Assembly: GCA_028697145.1 (NCBI GenBank)
Contig: JAQVFR010000009.1
Location: 36,489 to 100,488 of the forward strand
Direction: 5' to 3'
Origin: Actinomycetota bacterium
GTDB taxonomy: Bacteria > Actinomycetota > Geothermincolia > Geothermincolales > RBG-13-55-18
Length of the DNA stretch: 64,000 nt
Shown piece after piece: positions 8,531 through 17,548 of this stretch. Each line of letters starts with the position of its first letter. Within the stretch, counting starts at the first letter, position 1. The notes beneath the pieces were generated by a model. It ran no database searches and was not told the DNA's origin. It saw nothing but the letters and a program-made list of their open reading frames with translations. A program made the translations under genes and the position numbers.

Positions 8531-9556
8531 TTAAACGATCTCCTGCAGGGGCCGCACCTCGATCATGCCCAGGTTGTCGAAGCTCAGCGAGTATCTGCCG
8601 GCCTCTATGCCGCGGATGATCTCCGTCACCTTGTCATTGACCGGGGTGGGAACGCCGGCCTCCACCGATTTGTCGCTCAGGTAGCCGTTGAGGGTATCCA
8701 CCTCGCAGGGGATGCCCTTCCTCAGGTCCTGGAGCATCGATGCCACCAGGTCGCGGTGGTGTCCGAAGACCATCTTGATGACGTTAAGGGCGTTCTCCTC
8801 GCTCTCCTTGATGATGTCCAGCATCACGCCGGGATCTACCCCCTGCATTGGCTCCATGGTGACGCCCAGGGCGCGCGCCGTCTTTATCGTCTCCACGATT
8901 ATGGAGGTGGCCGCGACTATCGCCTTGTCGTTGTCGAGGATCTCGCCATAGGTGCAGTTGAGCGCGGCGCCCAGCCCGCTGAAGGACACGTTGACCATGA
9001 GCTTAGTCCAGCGAACCCCGATGAGGTTCGTCGTTAACTCGGCTTTGCCCGCCTTGTCCAGGATTTCCTTTATCTTCCTGACGCGCTCCGTCTCGGAGCC
9101 GTCCATCTCCCCGACATCATAGGTCATGACCTCCAGCTCGCTGGTGAGTTCGGAGACGCCCGGCTCCTGGAGCGTCGCCCCCCATCCTATGGCGCCACCC
9201 AGTGTCCTCTCCCTGCCCACCACCGCGGCCACCCTCTCCTCGGGTACGCCGTTCTGCAGGGTCAGGACCGTGCTGTCGTCGCCGATAAACGGCAGTATCT
9301 CCGGCAGCGCCTTGTCGTCGTAGACCGTTTTCGCCAGGTAGATGACGAGATCGTATATGCCTTCCATCTGGGAAGGGGTGATCGCCTTGACGGGCACGGT
9401 CACCTCCATGTGCCCGGTTATCCTGGCACCCTTCTCGTTCATCGCCTTGATGTGGGGCTCGTTCACGTCGACCAGCACGATGTCCTCCCCACCCCTGGTG
9501 AGAAGGGCGCCGATGATCATTCCCATGGAGCCGGCGCCGACCACGGCTATCCTCAT
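8531..9556 (-). CDS. Ketopantoate reductase family (ApbA/PanE-like) oxidoreductase
   Basis: A 341-residue NADP-dependent 2-dehydropantoate-2-reductase-fold enzyme. It has the N-terminal Rossmann motif GAGSMG (residues 7-12), the family LQNGVPEE segment near 100, and the C-terminal helical domain with RWTKLMVNV near 185. The frame stays open far upstream (to 10306), but ATG 9556 has AAAGGAGGG 7 bases ahead and begins exactly at the Rossmann strand. A close paralogue is at 42252-43286. No pantothenate genes lie nearby, so the substrate is probably another 2-keto acid; that part is inference. Confidence 0.9.
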   Translation of the reverse strand: MRIAVVGAGSMGMIIGALLTRGGEDIVLVDVNEPHIKAMNEKGARITGHMEVTVPVKAITPSQMEGIYDLVIYLAKTVYDDKALPEILPFIGDDSTVLTLQNGVPEERVAAVVGRERTLGGAIGWGATLQEPGVSELTSELEVMTYDVGEMDGSETERVRKIKEILDKAGKAELTTNLIGVRWTKLMVNVSFSGLGAALNCTYGEILDNDKAIVAATSIIVETIKTARALGVTMEPMQGVDPGVMLDIIKESEENALNVIKMVFGHHRDLVASMLQDLRKGIPCEVDTLNGYLSDKSVEAGVPTPVNDKVTEIIRGIEAGRYSLSFDNLGMIEVRPLQEIV

Positions 9557-9751
9557 CTCGTTCCCTCCTTTCATCTCCATGCCTGGATACTCTTGCGTGC
9601 CCGCGGGCCGCGGGCTTGCGGGCGGCTCCCCGCCGCCGGCCGCCTCGGTTTCCACCTGTATTATACATCCATACATCCGCCGTCGCGGGCTTGTGCCGCG
9701 TGCGTGTGCGCCCACCTCATCTGGTAAAATGTGCCCTGGAGGTATGCATAG

Positions 9752-10399
9752 ATGAGAGATAAGCGCCGTGTCGGCGGGATGGCCGCGGCTCTTCTGATCC
9801 TGGCCCTGGCGGCATTGCCGCCGGCGGGCTGCCTGGAGGCCAGCGTCCCTTCCCGCGAAAGCGATGAGAAAAGCGCCGCCGAGCTCCAGGCGGAACTGCA
9901 GGAAAGGATCGAGCACGCAAAAAACAACGCTGACAGCCTCGCGTTCTCCATCCATAACCTGATCAACCAGGAGCGCGAGGAACAGGGCTTCCAGCCCCTG
10001 CAGTGGGACCAGGCCCTGGCGTATATCGCCCTTTCCCACAGCGAGGACATGGCGCGGCGGGACTATTTCGACCACGTCAGCCCCGAGGGCGACGACTTCG
10101 TCGACCGCTACGAGGATCACGGCTACCGCCAGAACACCCGCATAGGAGACAGCATCTACGTTGGCGGGGAGAACCTCGCCCTCTACAGCGTGGTCCGCTC
10201 CTATACCTACAACGAGGAGACCAACGAGATCTACGAGTATGAGTACAACGAACTCGAAGACCTCGCCGGCTCCACGGTGCAGGGCTGGATGGACAGCCCC
10301 GGCCACCGCGAGAACATACTGACGCCCTTCTCCCGCGAGGGCATAGGAGTCTACGTATCCGACGACGGCGATGTATACATCACCGAGAATTTCTCGTAG
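9752..10399 (+). CDS. CAP-domain (SCP/PR1) lipoprotein
   Basis: A 215-residue secreted lipoprotein. Residues 1-27 are a lipoprotein signal with lipobox L-P-P-A-G-C, followed by a short Glu-rich linker and a CAP domain (about residues 62-215). CAP landmarks are NxxINQEREEQGFQPLQWDQALAYIALSHSED, broken here only for length, then HVSPEG, GENLA, and GWMDSPGHRENIL, which carry the His/Glu tetrad residues. Bacterial CAP proteins of the YkwD type have poorly defined roles at the cell surface. ATG start with CTGGAGG upstream. A TAAAAT about 20 bases upstream of the start is a possible -10. Confidence 0.9.
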   Translation: MRDKRRVGGMAAALLILALAALPPAGCLEASVPSRESDEKSAAELQAELQERIEHAKNNADSLAFSIHNLINQEREEQGFQPLQWDQALAYIALSHSEDMARRDYFDHVSPEGDDFVDRYEDHGYRQNTRIGDSIYVGGENLALYSVVRSYTYNEETNEIYEYEYNELEDLAGSTVQGWMDSPGHRENILTPFSREGIGVYVSDDGDVYITENFS

Positions 10400-10491
10400 T
10401 ATCCATCTTTGCGGCAGCGATCGCGCGGCGAGCGCGGGTGGAACCCCGTCGCCATGACTTCGCGCCCGACCACAAGAGCACGGAGGATCAG

Positions 10492-11667
10492 TTGAGCGTC
10501 AGTCCGTCCCCGGACGAGAGGTTGTTCAGGCGGGATTTCGTGACCATTTGCACGATCAATTCCCTAGCATATTTTTCCATTTATCTCATAGTGCCCATCC
10601 TGCCCGTTTACCTCGAGGAAAAGGGATATTCAAACGCCGTCATCGGCGCCCTCATGGCCATGTTCACCGTAGCCGCCCTCCTGCGGCCCCTCTTCGGCCG
10701 TACCGCCGACAAACGTGGCCGCCGCATCGTGCTCGTCTGGGGCACTCTGACGCTTGGAGCCTCGACCTTCCTTTACGCCGCCTTCGGCTCGGCTCTGCCG
10801 CTCTTCTTCGTCCGTTTCCTCAACGGCATCGGGCTGGCCGCCTTCCACACCGCCGCCTACGCCATCATCGGCGACCTCGCTCCATCCACGCGGCGGCTGC
10901 AGGCCATAGCGTTCTTTTACATGTCGGTTGACCTGGCTATCGCCACCGGCCCCATCGTCGCGAAAGCCATGGAGAACGCCTGGGGTTACGCGGCTGTCTA
11001 CCTCCTGGCGGGATGCCTGGCAGTGCTGGCGTTTTTTGTATCCCTGGCCGTGCGAGAGACGCGGGTCACGGGAGAAACGGAGGGGGAAAGCGTGCGCGCG
11101 CGCATGAGGATGACCCCGCTGCAGAAGGCGATCTTCGCAAGCACTATGGGCTTCACCCTCACCTTCGGTGCCTTACAAGCCTTTATCATCCTCTCCTCCG
11201 AGGCATCAGGCGTGGAGCGGGGAGAGCTCTTCTTCACCGTCTTCGCAGTCACCCTCATCGTCTTCCGCCTGGGCATGGGGAGGAAAGCCGACCGCCTGCC
11301 GCGGCAGCCCCTCATAATCACCTCCGCCTTGATCACCCTGGTGGGACTGGCGGTGATCGCCGTCGCCGGCAACCTGCCCGCCATCATCGCCGGCAGCTTC
11401 ATCTATGCCCTGGGGTTCGCTTATCTTCCTACAACCCTTTCCGCCCTCCTGCTGGACCATACGCCGGCAGGCGACCGCGGAGCCGCGCTGGGTATCTTCA
11501 TGGCCGTATTCGACATCGGCATCTGCCTGGGAAGCATCATCATGGGACCCCTCGCAGACCTCTGGAACTACACCTCCATGTACTTCGCCGCCGGCGGCAT
11601 CGCACTGGCCAGCCTGGTCTATTTCTTCCTCAAGGCCATGGGGACACGGGAGACGGCCGGAGACTAG
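10492..11667 (+). CDS. Major facilitator superfamily transporter
   Basis: A 391-residue polytopic protein with about 12 hydrophobic helices. It has the MFS loop 2-3 signature (FGRTADKRGRR) near residue 80, which marks the drug/metabolite antiporter type, and a half-repeat equivalent (GMGRKADRLPRQP) after helix 8. The frame is open from a GTG at 10438; the TTG at 10492 has CGGAGG 5 bases ahead and starts just before the cytosolic N-terminus, so it is preferred. The substrate is unknown. It stands alone between a lipoprotein and a hydrolase gene. Confidence 0.9.
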   Translation: MSVSPSPDERLFRRDFVTICTINSLAYFSIYLIVPILPVYLEEKGYSNAVIGALMAMFTVAALLRPLFGRTADKRGRRIVLVWGTLTLGASTFLYAAFGSALPLFFVRFLNGIGLAAFHTAAYAIIGDLAPSTRRLQAIAFFYMSVDLAIATGPIVAKAMENAWGYAAVYLLAGCLAVLAFFVSLAVRETRVTGETEGESVRARMRMTPLQKAIFASTMGFTLTFGALQAFIILSSEASGVERGELFFTVFAVTLIVFRLGMGRKADRLPRQPLIITSALITLVGLAVIAVAGNLPAIIAGSFIYALGFAYLPTTLSALLLDHTPAGDRGAALGIFMAVFDIGICLGSIIMGPLADLWNYTSMYFAAGGIALASLVYFFLKAMGTRETAGD

Positions 11668-11936
11668 GACGCCCATCCTCGCTCAGCCCGGCGCAGATGC
11701 GGCCGTGCGCGGCGCGGGCGGCGCGGCAGGCTTTACGGCTTCGGGCCGAGATATCGTTGTGGCCGGCGCGCGCAGGGATTAGACTATGCTTGACGCGGCG
11801 CTTGGCGCGGCATCCGCTCGGGAGGCCGGCGCTTATCGCCAGGCCATATGGGGATGACGGTGACGGACCGTTGATATCCACGGGAAGGGACGAGGTCAGA
11901 CGGATTTTGCGCTACGGCGAGGAGGTGAGGTCGGGC

Positions 11937-12749
11937 ATGGATGTCAAGATGAGCGACGCCGTGATAAATGGTATAAACATCCATTATCGTGAGTACGGGA
12001 GCGGCGATCCCCTGCTGCTGATCATGGGGCTGAGCGCCAACGCCGACTGGTGGGGCGAGGAGTTCATCCAGCCCCTGGCGGAACGCTTCCACGTGGTCGC
12101 CTACGACAACCGCGGCGCGGGAAGGTCCGGCAAACCAGAGGGTCCTTACCCGGTCCCGCTCATGGCCGAGGACGCGGCGGGGCTCATGGATCACCTGGGG
12201 TGGGAGTCTGCCCACGTGCTGGGCGCATCCATGGGTGGCATGATCGCTCAGGAGCTTGCGCTGAACCACCCGGACCGCGTGAGGCGACTGGTGCTGTTCT
12301 GCACCAACTGCGGGGGGCAGGAGCAGGTCCTGGCAAGCCCCGAGGTCTACGCCCTGCTGCACACCCCGAGGGACGGCGTCACCTCCGAGGACATCGCGCG
12401 CATGTCTCTCCCCCTGCTCTTCCCGCAGCGGTACATCGATGAGAACCCGCAAAAGATGGAGGAGTTCCTCAACGCCTACCTCAAGGCCCCCATCGAGCCG
12501 CGGTGCTTCGTGTGGCAGATAACGGGCGTCTCCTCCTGGTCCTGCCACTCCCGCCTGGCGGACCTGCGCCATCCTACCCTCATCGTCACCGGGACCGAGG
12601 ACGTGCTCATCCCGCCGCCGAACTCGCGTATCCTGGCGGATGCCATACCCAACAGCAGGCTGGTTCAGATCGAGGGCGCCGGGCACGGCTTCCAGTCCAT
12701 GTTCCCGGAGGAAGTGGCCGCCGAGGTCCTGGCCTTCCTGGAGGGTTGA
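11937..12749 (+). CDS. Alpha/beta-fold hydrolase
   Basis: A 270-residue cytosolic hydrolase with the classical alpha/beta fold. The oxyanion region is LLLIMGLSANADWW, the nucleophile elbow is GASMGG near residue 100, the acid is in VTGTEDVL near 216, and the catalytic His is in GAGHGF near 243. The DNRGAGRSGKP strand is typical of the 3-oxoadipate enol-lactonase/haloperoxidase-like branch. The frame stays open upstream through the MFS gene, but only ATG 11937 has a ribosome-binding site (GAGGTGAGG) and begins the family fold. The substrate is not determinable. Confidence 0.9.
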   Translation: MDVKMSDAVINGINIHYREYGSGDPLLLIMGLSANADWWGEEFIQPLAERFHVVAYDNRGAGRSGKPEGPYPVPLMAEDAAGLMDHLGWESAHVLGASMGGMIAQELALNHPDRVRRLVLFCTNCGGQEQVLASPEVYALLHTPRDGVTSEDIARMSLPLLFPQRYIDENPQKMEEFLNAYLKAPIEPRCFVWQITGVSSWSCHSRLADLRHPTLIVTGTEDVLIPPPNSRILADAIPNSRLVQIEGAGHGFQSMFPEEVAAEVLAFLEG

Positions 12750-12752
12750 CGC

Positions 12753-13943
12753 TCAATCCCGGCGGCGGCTGACGCGAAGGGTCGGGGTCTCTTCCCAGCT
12801 TATCAAGGCCGCGAGGCAGGCGCGCACTTCCCGGTCGATGTCTTCTCTCTCCAGCAGCGATGCCGCTCTGCGGGCATCCAGGCGACTCGCGTCCTCCCAG
12901 GCCCCACACTGCCGCAACACACGTTCCAGCTCATCGCGCTGCTCGCAGCCGTCAGGCGGGAGCTTCGGCGCCCTGCCGCGCGATAACTTGAGCATGCACG
13001 AACTTCCCTGAATGTTGTCCACGGCGTGATAGGAGGAGAACTCCAGGATCTCTTCCCTCAACTCTCCCAGGCGCTCCTCCGCCTCCTTCTTGCGCCTCGA
13101 CCATTCGGCATACTGGTCCGCCAGCTGAGCCCCCCGCTCCATCCCCAGCTCGCGCTCCCGCATTTCCATCACCATGACCGGGTGCTTCCTCTTGGGGCAG
13201 TATGCCTGCAGCTCGCACCAGCCGCACAGTGCGCTCTCCCGCGCGGGAAAGTCCTCGCACGACTCTATGGCACGCACGGTCGCGGCCGCCTCCGCGGCTA
13301 TCCTCTCCAGGTCGCTCCTCTCCCTGCGCAGTCTCAACTCGCGGTCGAAGGCCAGGTAATGCCAGACCAGCTCGACCTCGCGGGCGTCCTCGAAGGCATC
13401 CTCCACCGCCAACTGGTATAGGCTGAGCTGGCGGTCCCGCTCCAGGTCATGCCGGGACGGCAGGGTGGTGGAGGTCTTGTAATCGTGGATCTCGTAGCGC
13501 CCCTCCCCCAGGCTGTCCAGGCGATCGAGGATGCCGGTGAAATCCACCCGCTCGCCCGAGGGGTGCTCGAGCGGTATGACCACTTTCCTCTCCAGCCAGA
13601 CCGGCGCGCCGCCGGCGAAGGGGTAATGGCGCCGGTGATAATCCCTAACGCAGCGCAGGCCGGTCTGACGGTAGTCCTCGACGCAGTAATCCTGCCGGAC
13701 CACGAAAACGTCATCGCTTATGGTCGTATCCCAGAGGCTCTGATAGTAGTCGGCGATCTCGTCCTCGCTCGGACAGCGCGACATGAGCACGTCACGGTAG
13801 AGCTTCTCCAGCGCTGCGTGCACCGTGCTTCCCATGAACGCCTCGATACTCTTCCGCCCCGTCCGGATACGGTCCACATATTGCAGGCGGTATTTGAGGG
13901 GGCAGTTCTGATAGGTCTCCAGCTGGCTGTGCGAATATGCCAT
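12753..13943 (-). CDS. PD-(D/E)XK nuclease, RecB/Cas4-like with Fe-S cysteines
   Basis: A 396-residue RecB-family nuclease domain protein (PDDEXK_1). It opens with YSHSQLETYQNCPLKYRLQY, the usual first Cys of a [4Fe-4S] cluster. Downstream it carries GSTVHAALE (motif I His), FTGILDRLD (Asp) and YEIHDYKTS (the D-x-K of the active site) near residue 165. The remaining cluster cysteines are in CGWCELQAYCP near 250. A coiled segment and a C-terminal extension follow (about 280-396). This domain order matches stand-alone AddB/Cas4-like DNA exonucleases. There are no cas genes or CRISPR arrays in the window, so repair is more likely than adaptation. ATG 13943 has GGAGGTG 7 bases upstream. Confidence 0.9.
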   Translation of the reverse strand: MAYSHSQLETYQNCPLKYRLQYVDRIRTGRKSIEAFMGSTVHAALEKLYRDVLMSRCPSEDEIADYYQSLWDTTISDDVFVVRQDYCVEDYRQTGLRCVRDYHRRHYPFAGGAPVWLERKVVIPLEHPSGERVDFTGILDRLDSLGEGRYEIHDYKTSTTLPSRHDLERDRQLSLYQLAVEDAFEDAREVELVWHYLAFDRELRLRRERSDLERIAAEAAATVRAIESCEDFPARESALCGWCELQAYCPKRKHPVMVMEMRERELGMERGAQLADQYAEWSRRKKEAEERLGELREEILEFSSYHAVDNIQGSSCMLKLSRGRAPKLPPDGCEQRDELERVLRQCGAWEDASRLDARRAASLLEREDIDREVRACLAALISWEETPTLRVSRRRD

Positions 13944-14448
13944 GAAAGAACACCTCCACCGCAAGTTTATCCGCGCCCTGTGACAAAACCGTCATCGCCG
14001 CCGCTTTCCTGCCGGCTCCTTCGTCCGGCGCGAACCGGAACGGGGCTGCGAGGAGGGCACGGGAATGCGATAATCGCCGCAATGGTCAAATGGCCACGCG
14101 TTTACCCGTTAGGCTAAACCTATAGTTTATAGTAATATATATATGCTTTCTCGCGGGATTTCTGCCTGAATCCCCCCGCTGACGCTATTCTCTATCTCAC
14201 CCTTCCCGCCGGACTTCCCCACGCGTAGAGACAGCCCCATCCGCGCCAAGCCCCATGGATACTGGATCACAGCCGATTGCCAACTCCAAAGAGACACGCT
14301 TCACCGCTAAATCCCCATAAACCAATAACCTGGACTACAGGTTTAGATATTTGAGATTTCCGGTATCTTTTCCCCTTGTGCCCAATGCGATTATCCGGCG
14401 TTTACGAAAAACCATACAAGATGCGGACTTCCAGCCGGATGGAAAAGA
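13944..14448. other. AT-rich intergenic gap
   Basis: About 500 bases with locally lower GC (near 14105-14150 and 14320-14350) between the nuclease gene and a terminator. It includes CTATAGTTTATAG-type near-palindromes around 14117-14132. No reading frame of believable composition is present. Confidence 0.35.
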
Positions 14449-14473
14449 GAGGGGCCGGTCGCGCCGGCCCCTC
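14449..14473 (-). terminator. Rho-independent terminator
   Basis: Perfect 10-bp stem GAGGGGCCGG/CCGGCCCCTC with a 5-base loop, followed on the minus strand by TCTTTTCC. It ends the holin-X-like gene. Confidence 0.88.
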
Positions 14474-14496
14474 CCGTTGCATGTTCTCCCCGGGTA

Positions 14497-15102
14497 TCAG
14501 CCCTCCTCCGTGACCTCCCTTATCATCATCTTCCTCGTCCGGCGGGTACGAACGACCTTCTTGATCACCCGGTATCCGACGTAAGCCCCGATGACGATGG
14601 GGACAACCTTCTTGGCCTGTTCCAGGACCTCCTGCATCTGCTTCTGGCGTTCGTCCGCCTCCTCCTTGGCGATCTCCTGCAGCTCCTGCGCCGTCTCCTT
14701 CATCTCCTCGCCCGCATCCTTGATCGGCTGCATGACCTCGTTGCCGAGCTTGGGGATTTCTTTCGCGGCCTTGCGCGCGATAGCGACCCCGATCGCGGCT
14801 ATAACTGCCCCCAGCAGCAGCGAGCCCGCCACAACGATAAGGGCGGAAAGCCACAGCCGGTCCAGCGCTATGTTCACCAGCAGGATTATCACGGCAATGA
14901 TGTACACGGACGCTACGGCAACGACGGTCAGCCCGAAGACGGAGATGCCCGCGCCGATCCCCATGCGGGTTCCGGCATCCTTCGCCTTTCTCTTCAGCTC
15001 TGTGCCCTCGGGGCCCTTCAGCCTCTCGAGTTGCTGCTTCATCCTGGCGCTGAGCCCCACCATACGCTGCAGGCGCTCCTTCATCTCCGCAAGCTTACTC
15101 AC
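14497..15102 (-). CDS. Holin-X-like membrane protein with coiled coil
   Basis: A 201-residue protein. It starts with a Lys/Glu-rich helix (1-45), has two adjacent hydrophobic segments near 50-78 and 83-108, then a charged coiled coil (115-165) with repeated EEMKETAQELQEIAKEE-like heptads, and ends with a hydrophobic and Arg/Lys-rich tail. The double membrane hairpin flanked by amphipathic helices resembles the putative actinobacterial holin-X/phage-holin_3_6 group, whose role is unknown; the name does not imply a phage origin. GTG start, with AAAGGAGGAGG a few bases ahead. It is monocistronic with its own terminator. Confidence 0.75.
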   Translation of the reverse strand: MSKLAEMKERLQRMVGLSARMKQQLERLKGPEGTELKRKAKDAGTRMGIGAGISVFGLTVVAVASVYIIAVIILLVNIALDRLWLSALIVVAGSLLLGAVIAAIGVAIARKAAKEIPKLGNEVMQPIKDAGEEMKETAQELQEIAKEEADERQKQMQEVLEQAKKVVPIVIGAYVGYRVIKKVVRTRRTRKMMIREVTEEG

Positions 15103-15329
15103 CCAACCCTCCTCCTTTCCCCTGCAAGGTCGGCACGTATATGGTTAATACGGAATTCACCCCGTCTTCATGCACCTTGACGTATGCGCTAACGTCCGCG
15201 CGTTTGGCTTGTTTCACTCATATATTACACACTTATCTTCTCCAATATAATCCCTTAGACCTCCCGCAATAGGCCTTATTTCCCTGGATTCCGTGGCCGG
15301 AGGGTTGTTTTTCACCCCCAGTCTGTGGG

Positions 15330-15335
15330 TATATA
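15330..15335 (+). promoter_or_regulatory. -10 element, apparently leaderless start
   Basis: TATATA ends exactly 6 bases before the ATG at 15342, and no ribosome-binding site is present. TTGTTT at 15305-15310 is a possible -35. The geometry predicts transcription starting at the A of the ATG. Confidence 0.5.
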
Positions 15336-15341
15336 AAGCTT

Positions 15342-15755
15342 ATGCCACAAGCGAACTGGGTCATCATCTTACACTTCGTATTGTTGTGGGGCAGCGTGAT
15401 AACCGGCCTCGCGGCCGGGTGGCGCATCGGTATACCCGTGCCCGTCGCCGTCCCCCTGGGGCTGCTCGTGTGGCTTCTTGGGCTTCTCTACAACGTGAGC
15501 ATCATCCAGCGCCGGCGGCGCGGGCTGGCCGTTCGCCGCCCCGCCCTCGGTCACCGCGGATTCCTGAGGATATCCGCAAGGACTATCATGAACCTGGGGG
15601 TGGCCATCGGCTTCGGGTCGTGGCTTACCCTGATCGTAGCGGCTATTCTCATCCCGTTCTACGCAGCCGCAGCGCGCAGGAGAGAGCGTTACCTCGATTA
15701 CATGCGCACCGGGATGATGTCGGACGCCTTCCCCGACCGCGTCGTCAGACATTGA
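15342..15755 (+). CDS. Small polytopic membrane protein, unknown
   Basis: A 137-residue integral membrane protein with three hydrophobic helices: about 8-25, 30-52 and 86-108. An Arg-rich loop (RRRRGLAVRRP) near 57-70 and a basic C-terminal tail (RRRERYLDYM) follow the positive-inside pattern. The layout faintly recalls isoprenylcysteine-methyltransferase-like proteins, but their catalytic segment is not recognisable, so I leave the function open. It appears to be translated from a leaderless transcript. It converges on the glycosidase gene. Confidence 0.65.
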   Translation: MPQANWVIILHFVLLWGSVITGLAAGWRIGIPVPVAVPLGLLVWLLGLLYNVSIIQRRRRGLAVRRPALGHRGFLRISARTIMNLGVAIGFGSWLTLIVAAILIPFYAAAARRRERYLDYMRTGMMSDAFPDRVVRH

Positions 15756-15788
15756 CTGCCCGCCGCCGCCATCCGCCGGCGCGGTCAT

Positions 15789-17105
15789 TCACGCTTCCCC
15801 GCCGGCCGCATGCGGCCAGAAGCGCGCCATCATATCCAGGGCTAGGGCCGGCCAGCAGAAGTCGGCTATCCTCCTGCCTTCACCGCTCCGGGAATCGTAG
15901 TATTCGTGGAAGCCCTCACGCAGGACCATGCGCACCACCCTCGCGGTCATCTCCCGCGCCTCCTTCTCGTAGCCGTATTCCCCGAGCCCGATGGCGAGCA
16001 TCCAACAGAAGTTGATCCACACGCAGTGCCCCGACCAGAGGCGGCGGTCCACCCATTCTCCCTCCCCCCGCAACTCGCTCTCCGGGTTAAAGGGCACGGG
16101 GTACTCGGTCCAGAACTCGTCCGCGTTCAGCAGGTGTTCCTCTATCACCCTCTCCGCCCTCGCGCCGCTGCAAAGCCCGCCGAACAGCGGCATGAGCGAG
16201 TCCGCGGTCTTGCGCCGGGCCAGCCGCGGTCGTTTTATCCCGAAGCGGGGGAAGTAACACCCCTCCCTTTCATCCCAGCACAGCTCGTCCATGGCGTCCA
16301 TCATCGCGCTCGCCCTCCTCGCGTACCTGTCCTGCTCCTCTCCTTTGCCGAGCTCCCCCGCCAGGTAGGACATGCTGCGGCAGGCGCGGATGGTAAGGCA
16401 GTTCATGGTGAGCTCTTCGCACGCGAAGCGGTCGGCCGCGGCCAGCTTCGCGGCGTCCCATCCCTTGAGCAGGTTGAAGGCGAAAAGGGCGGTGGGGTAG
16501 AGATGCGACCTCAGCGCGTTCCTCCAGCCGCTGCGGTCGAGCCCCATGGCGCTGAAGAACTGGGGGGACATGTCGGTGCCGGATTCCCAGGGGTGGAAGA
16601 TGGTGACCAGGCCGTCGCCGTGCGCGTTTCTTTCCTCGAGGAGGAAGTCCAGGCTGCGGCGCATGCCGTCCCACGACCTCAGCAACCACGCTTCGTTCCG
16701 GGTACGCCTGAATACCATCTCGGCCGCGAAATGATAGCTGGGCGGATCCACCATGTAGGACGCGCCGTTGCGGTCGAAGCCCAGGCGCACCAGCAGGGTG
16801 AGCATCTTGCGTAAGCGCGGTCGGGAGGCATGATGGGGAAGCAGCGTCTCGTGGGGAAGGTGACCGTGCTTGCCCTCCTGGCGGAACAGGGTCTCCAGCT
16901 CCCGCTCCGCCTTGACCGCGTCCAGGTGGGTCATGGCCGCGGCATGAAAACCGCTGTCCCAGCCGAAGAGCGAGGGATAATGGTCATGGGAGGGCATGTG
17001 GTAATAGACGTCGCCCCGGTCCACCTCGTTCAACGCAAAGACTCGCCGGGCTTCGCTTGCCAGCTCCTTCCAGTCTTCACCCGTTAGGGGGGCGGGATCG
17101 TTCAA
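15789..17105 (-). CDS. Six-hairpin glycosidase (GH63/trehalase-like, MGH1-type)
   Basis: A 438-residue (alpha/alpha)6-barrel glycosidase. Signatures are FGWDSGFHAAAMTHLD near residue 40, PWESGTDMSP near 190 (the general-acid region of the GH63/mannosylglycerate-hydrolase-like group), and RLWSGHCVWINFCWML near 365, equivalent to the WRGPxWxxxN motif carrying the base-side residues. There is no signal peptide, so it is cytosolic and likely acts on an alpha-linked osmolyte or storage sugar. The frame stays open upstream, but the TTG at 17105 has CCGGAG ahead and overlaps the stop of the upstream gene as TTGA, implying translational coupling. The exact substrate is inference. Confidence 0.85.
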   Translation of the reverse strand: MNDPAPLTGEDWKELASEARRVFALNEVDRGDVYYHMPSHDHYPSLFGWDSGFHAAAMTHLDAVKAERELETLFRQEGKHGHLPHETLLPHHASRPRLRKMLTLLVRLGFDRNGASYMVDPPSYHFAAEMVFRRTRNEAWLLRSWDGMRRSLDFLLEERNAHGDGLVTIFHPWESGTDMSPQFFSAMGLDRSGWRNALRSHLYPTALFAFNLLKGWDAAKLAAADRFACEELTMNCLTIRACRSMSYLAGELGKGEEQDRYARRASAMMDAMDELCWDEREGCYFPRFGIKRPRLARRKTADSLMPLFGGLCSGARAERVIEEHLLNADEFWTEYPVPFNPESELRGEGEWVDRRLWSGHCVWINFCWMLAIGLGEYGYEKEAREMTARVVRMVLREGFHEYYDSRSGEGRRIADFCWPALALDMMARFWPHAAGGEA

Positions 17106-17380
17106 GGCTCCGGGGGGTTGAGATAGGCGGGGACCCCGTACACTTTTTCGTATGCCCTGCACCACGGGCACACCTTGAGTTTTGATTCCAGCCTCACCAC
17201 CCGGTTGAAGAAGCCCTTGCCCTTTTCCCTGCCGACCCTGCAGGCCGTGCACTTGCTCCTGCAGAACTCCGCTCTCTGCAGGGTCTTCTCGTCGAACTGC
17301 CCGGTTGCCGCCGCGTCGTTCTCCGCCATCTCTGCCCCTTTCTCGTCCACCGTCTGGCACAACCTCGCGAAAGCCTGCAT
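17102..17380 (-). CDS. Small Cys-rich (zinc-ribbon-like) protein
   Basis: A frame of up to 92 residues with paired cysteines C-R-S-K-C-T-A-C near residue 40 and C-P-W-C near 72, a pattern suited to a zinc or iron-sulfur site. It overlaps the glycosidase start by TTGA, so the two are co-translated. ATG 17380 has no ribosome-binding site; an internal ATG at 17329 follows AAAGGGGCAGAG and may be the true start, giving about 75 residues. I do not recognise the family. Its tie to the glycosidase suggests an accessory or regulatory partner. Confidence 0.62.
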   Translation of the reverse strand: MQAFARLCQTVDEKGAEMAENDAAATGQFDEKTLQRAEFCRSKCTACRVGREKGKGFFNRVVRLESKLKVCPWCRAYEKVYGVPAYLNPPEP

Positions 17381-17548
17381 ACCCGCGACACACAGGCGGC
17401 CGCCGGAACCCCCGTGGATTTTCAGGCTCTTTCCTGGGGAAGGCTACCTGAATATTACCCCGGGAAGGCGGGCGTGGAAAGGACCCGGTCCCGGTTTGGC
17501 CGCATCGCCGCCGGGTTTCTCCGGCTCCTGCGTCCTTTCGCCACGGGC

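Noticed and set aside
8531-10306. A 591-residue frame extending the ketopantoate reductase upstream
   Set aside because: The part before ATG 9556 opposes the CAP lipoprotein gene and has no family similarity; a strong Shine-Dalgarno marks 9556.
12753-13943. Cas4 as evidence of a CRISPR system
   Set aside because: The nuclease has Fe-S cysteines like Cas4, but it is larger, and there are no cas genes or repeat-spacer arrays in the window.
14497-15102. Phage holin
   Set aside because: The family name is historical; the size, coiled coil and lack of phage neighbours argue for a chromosomal membrane protein.
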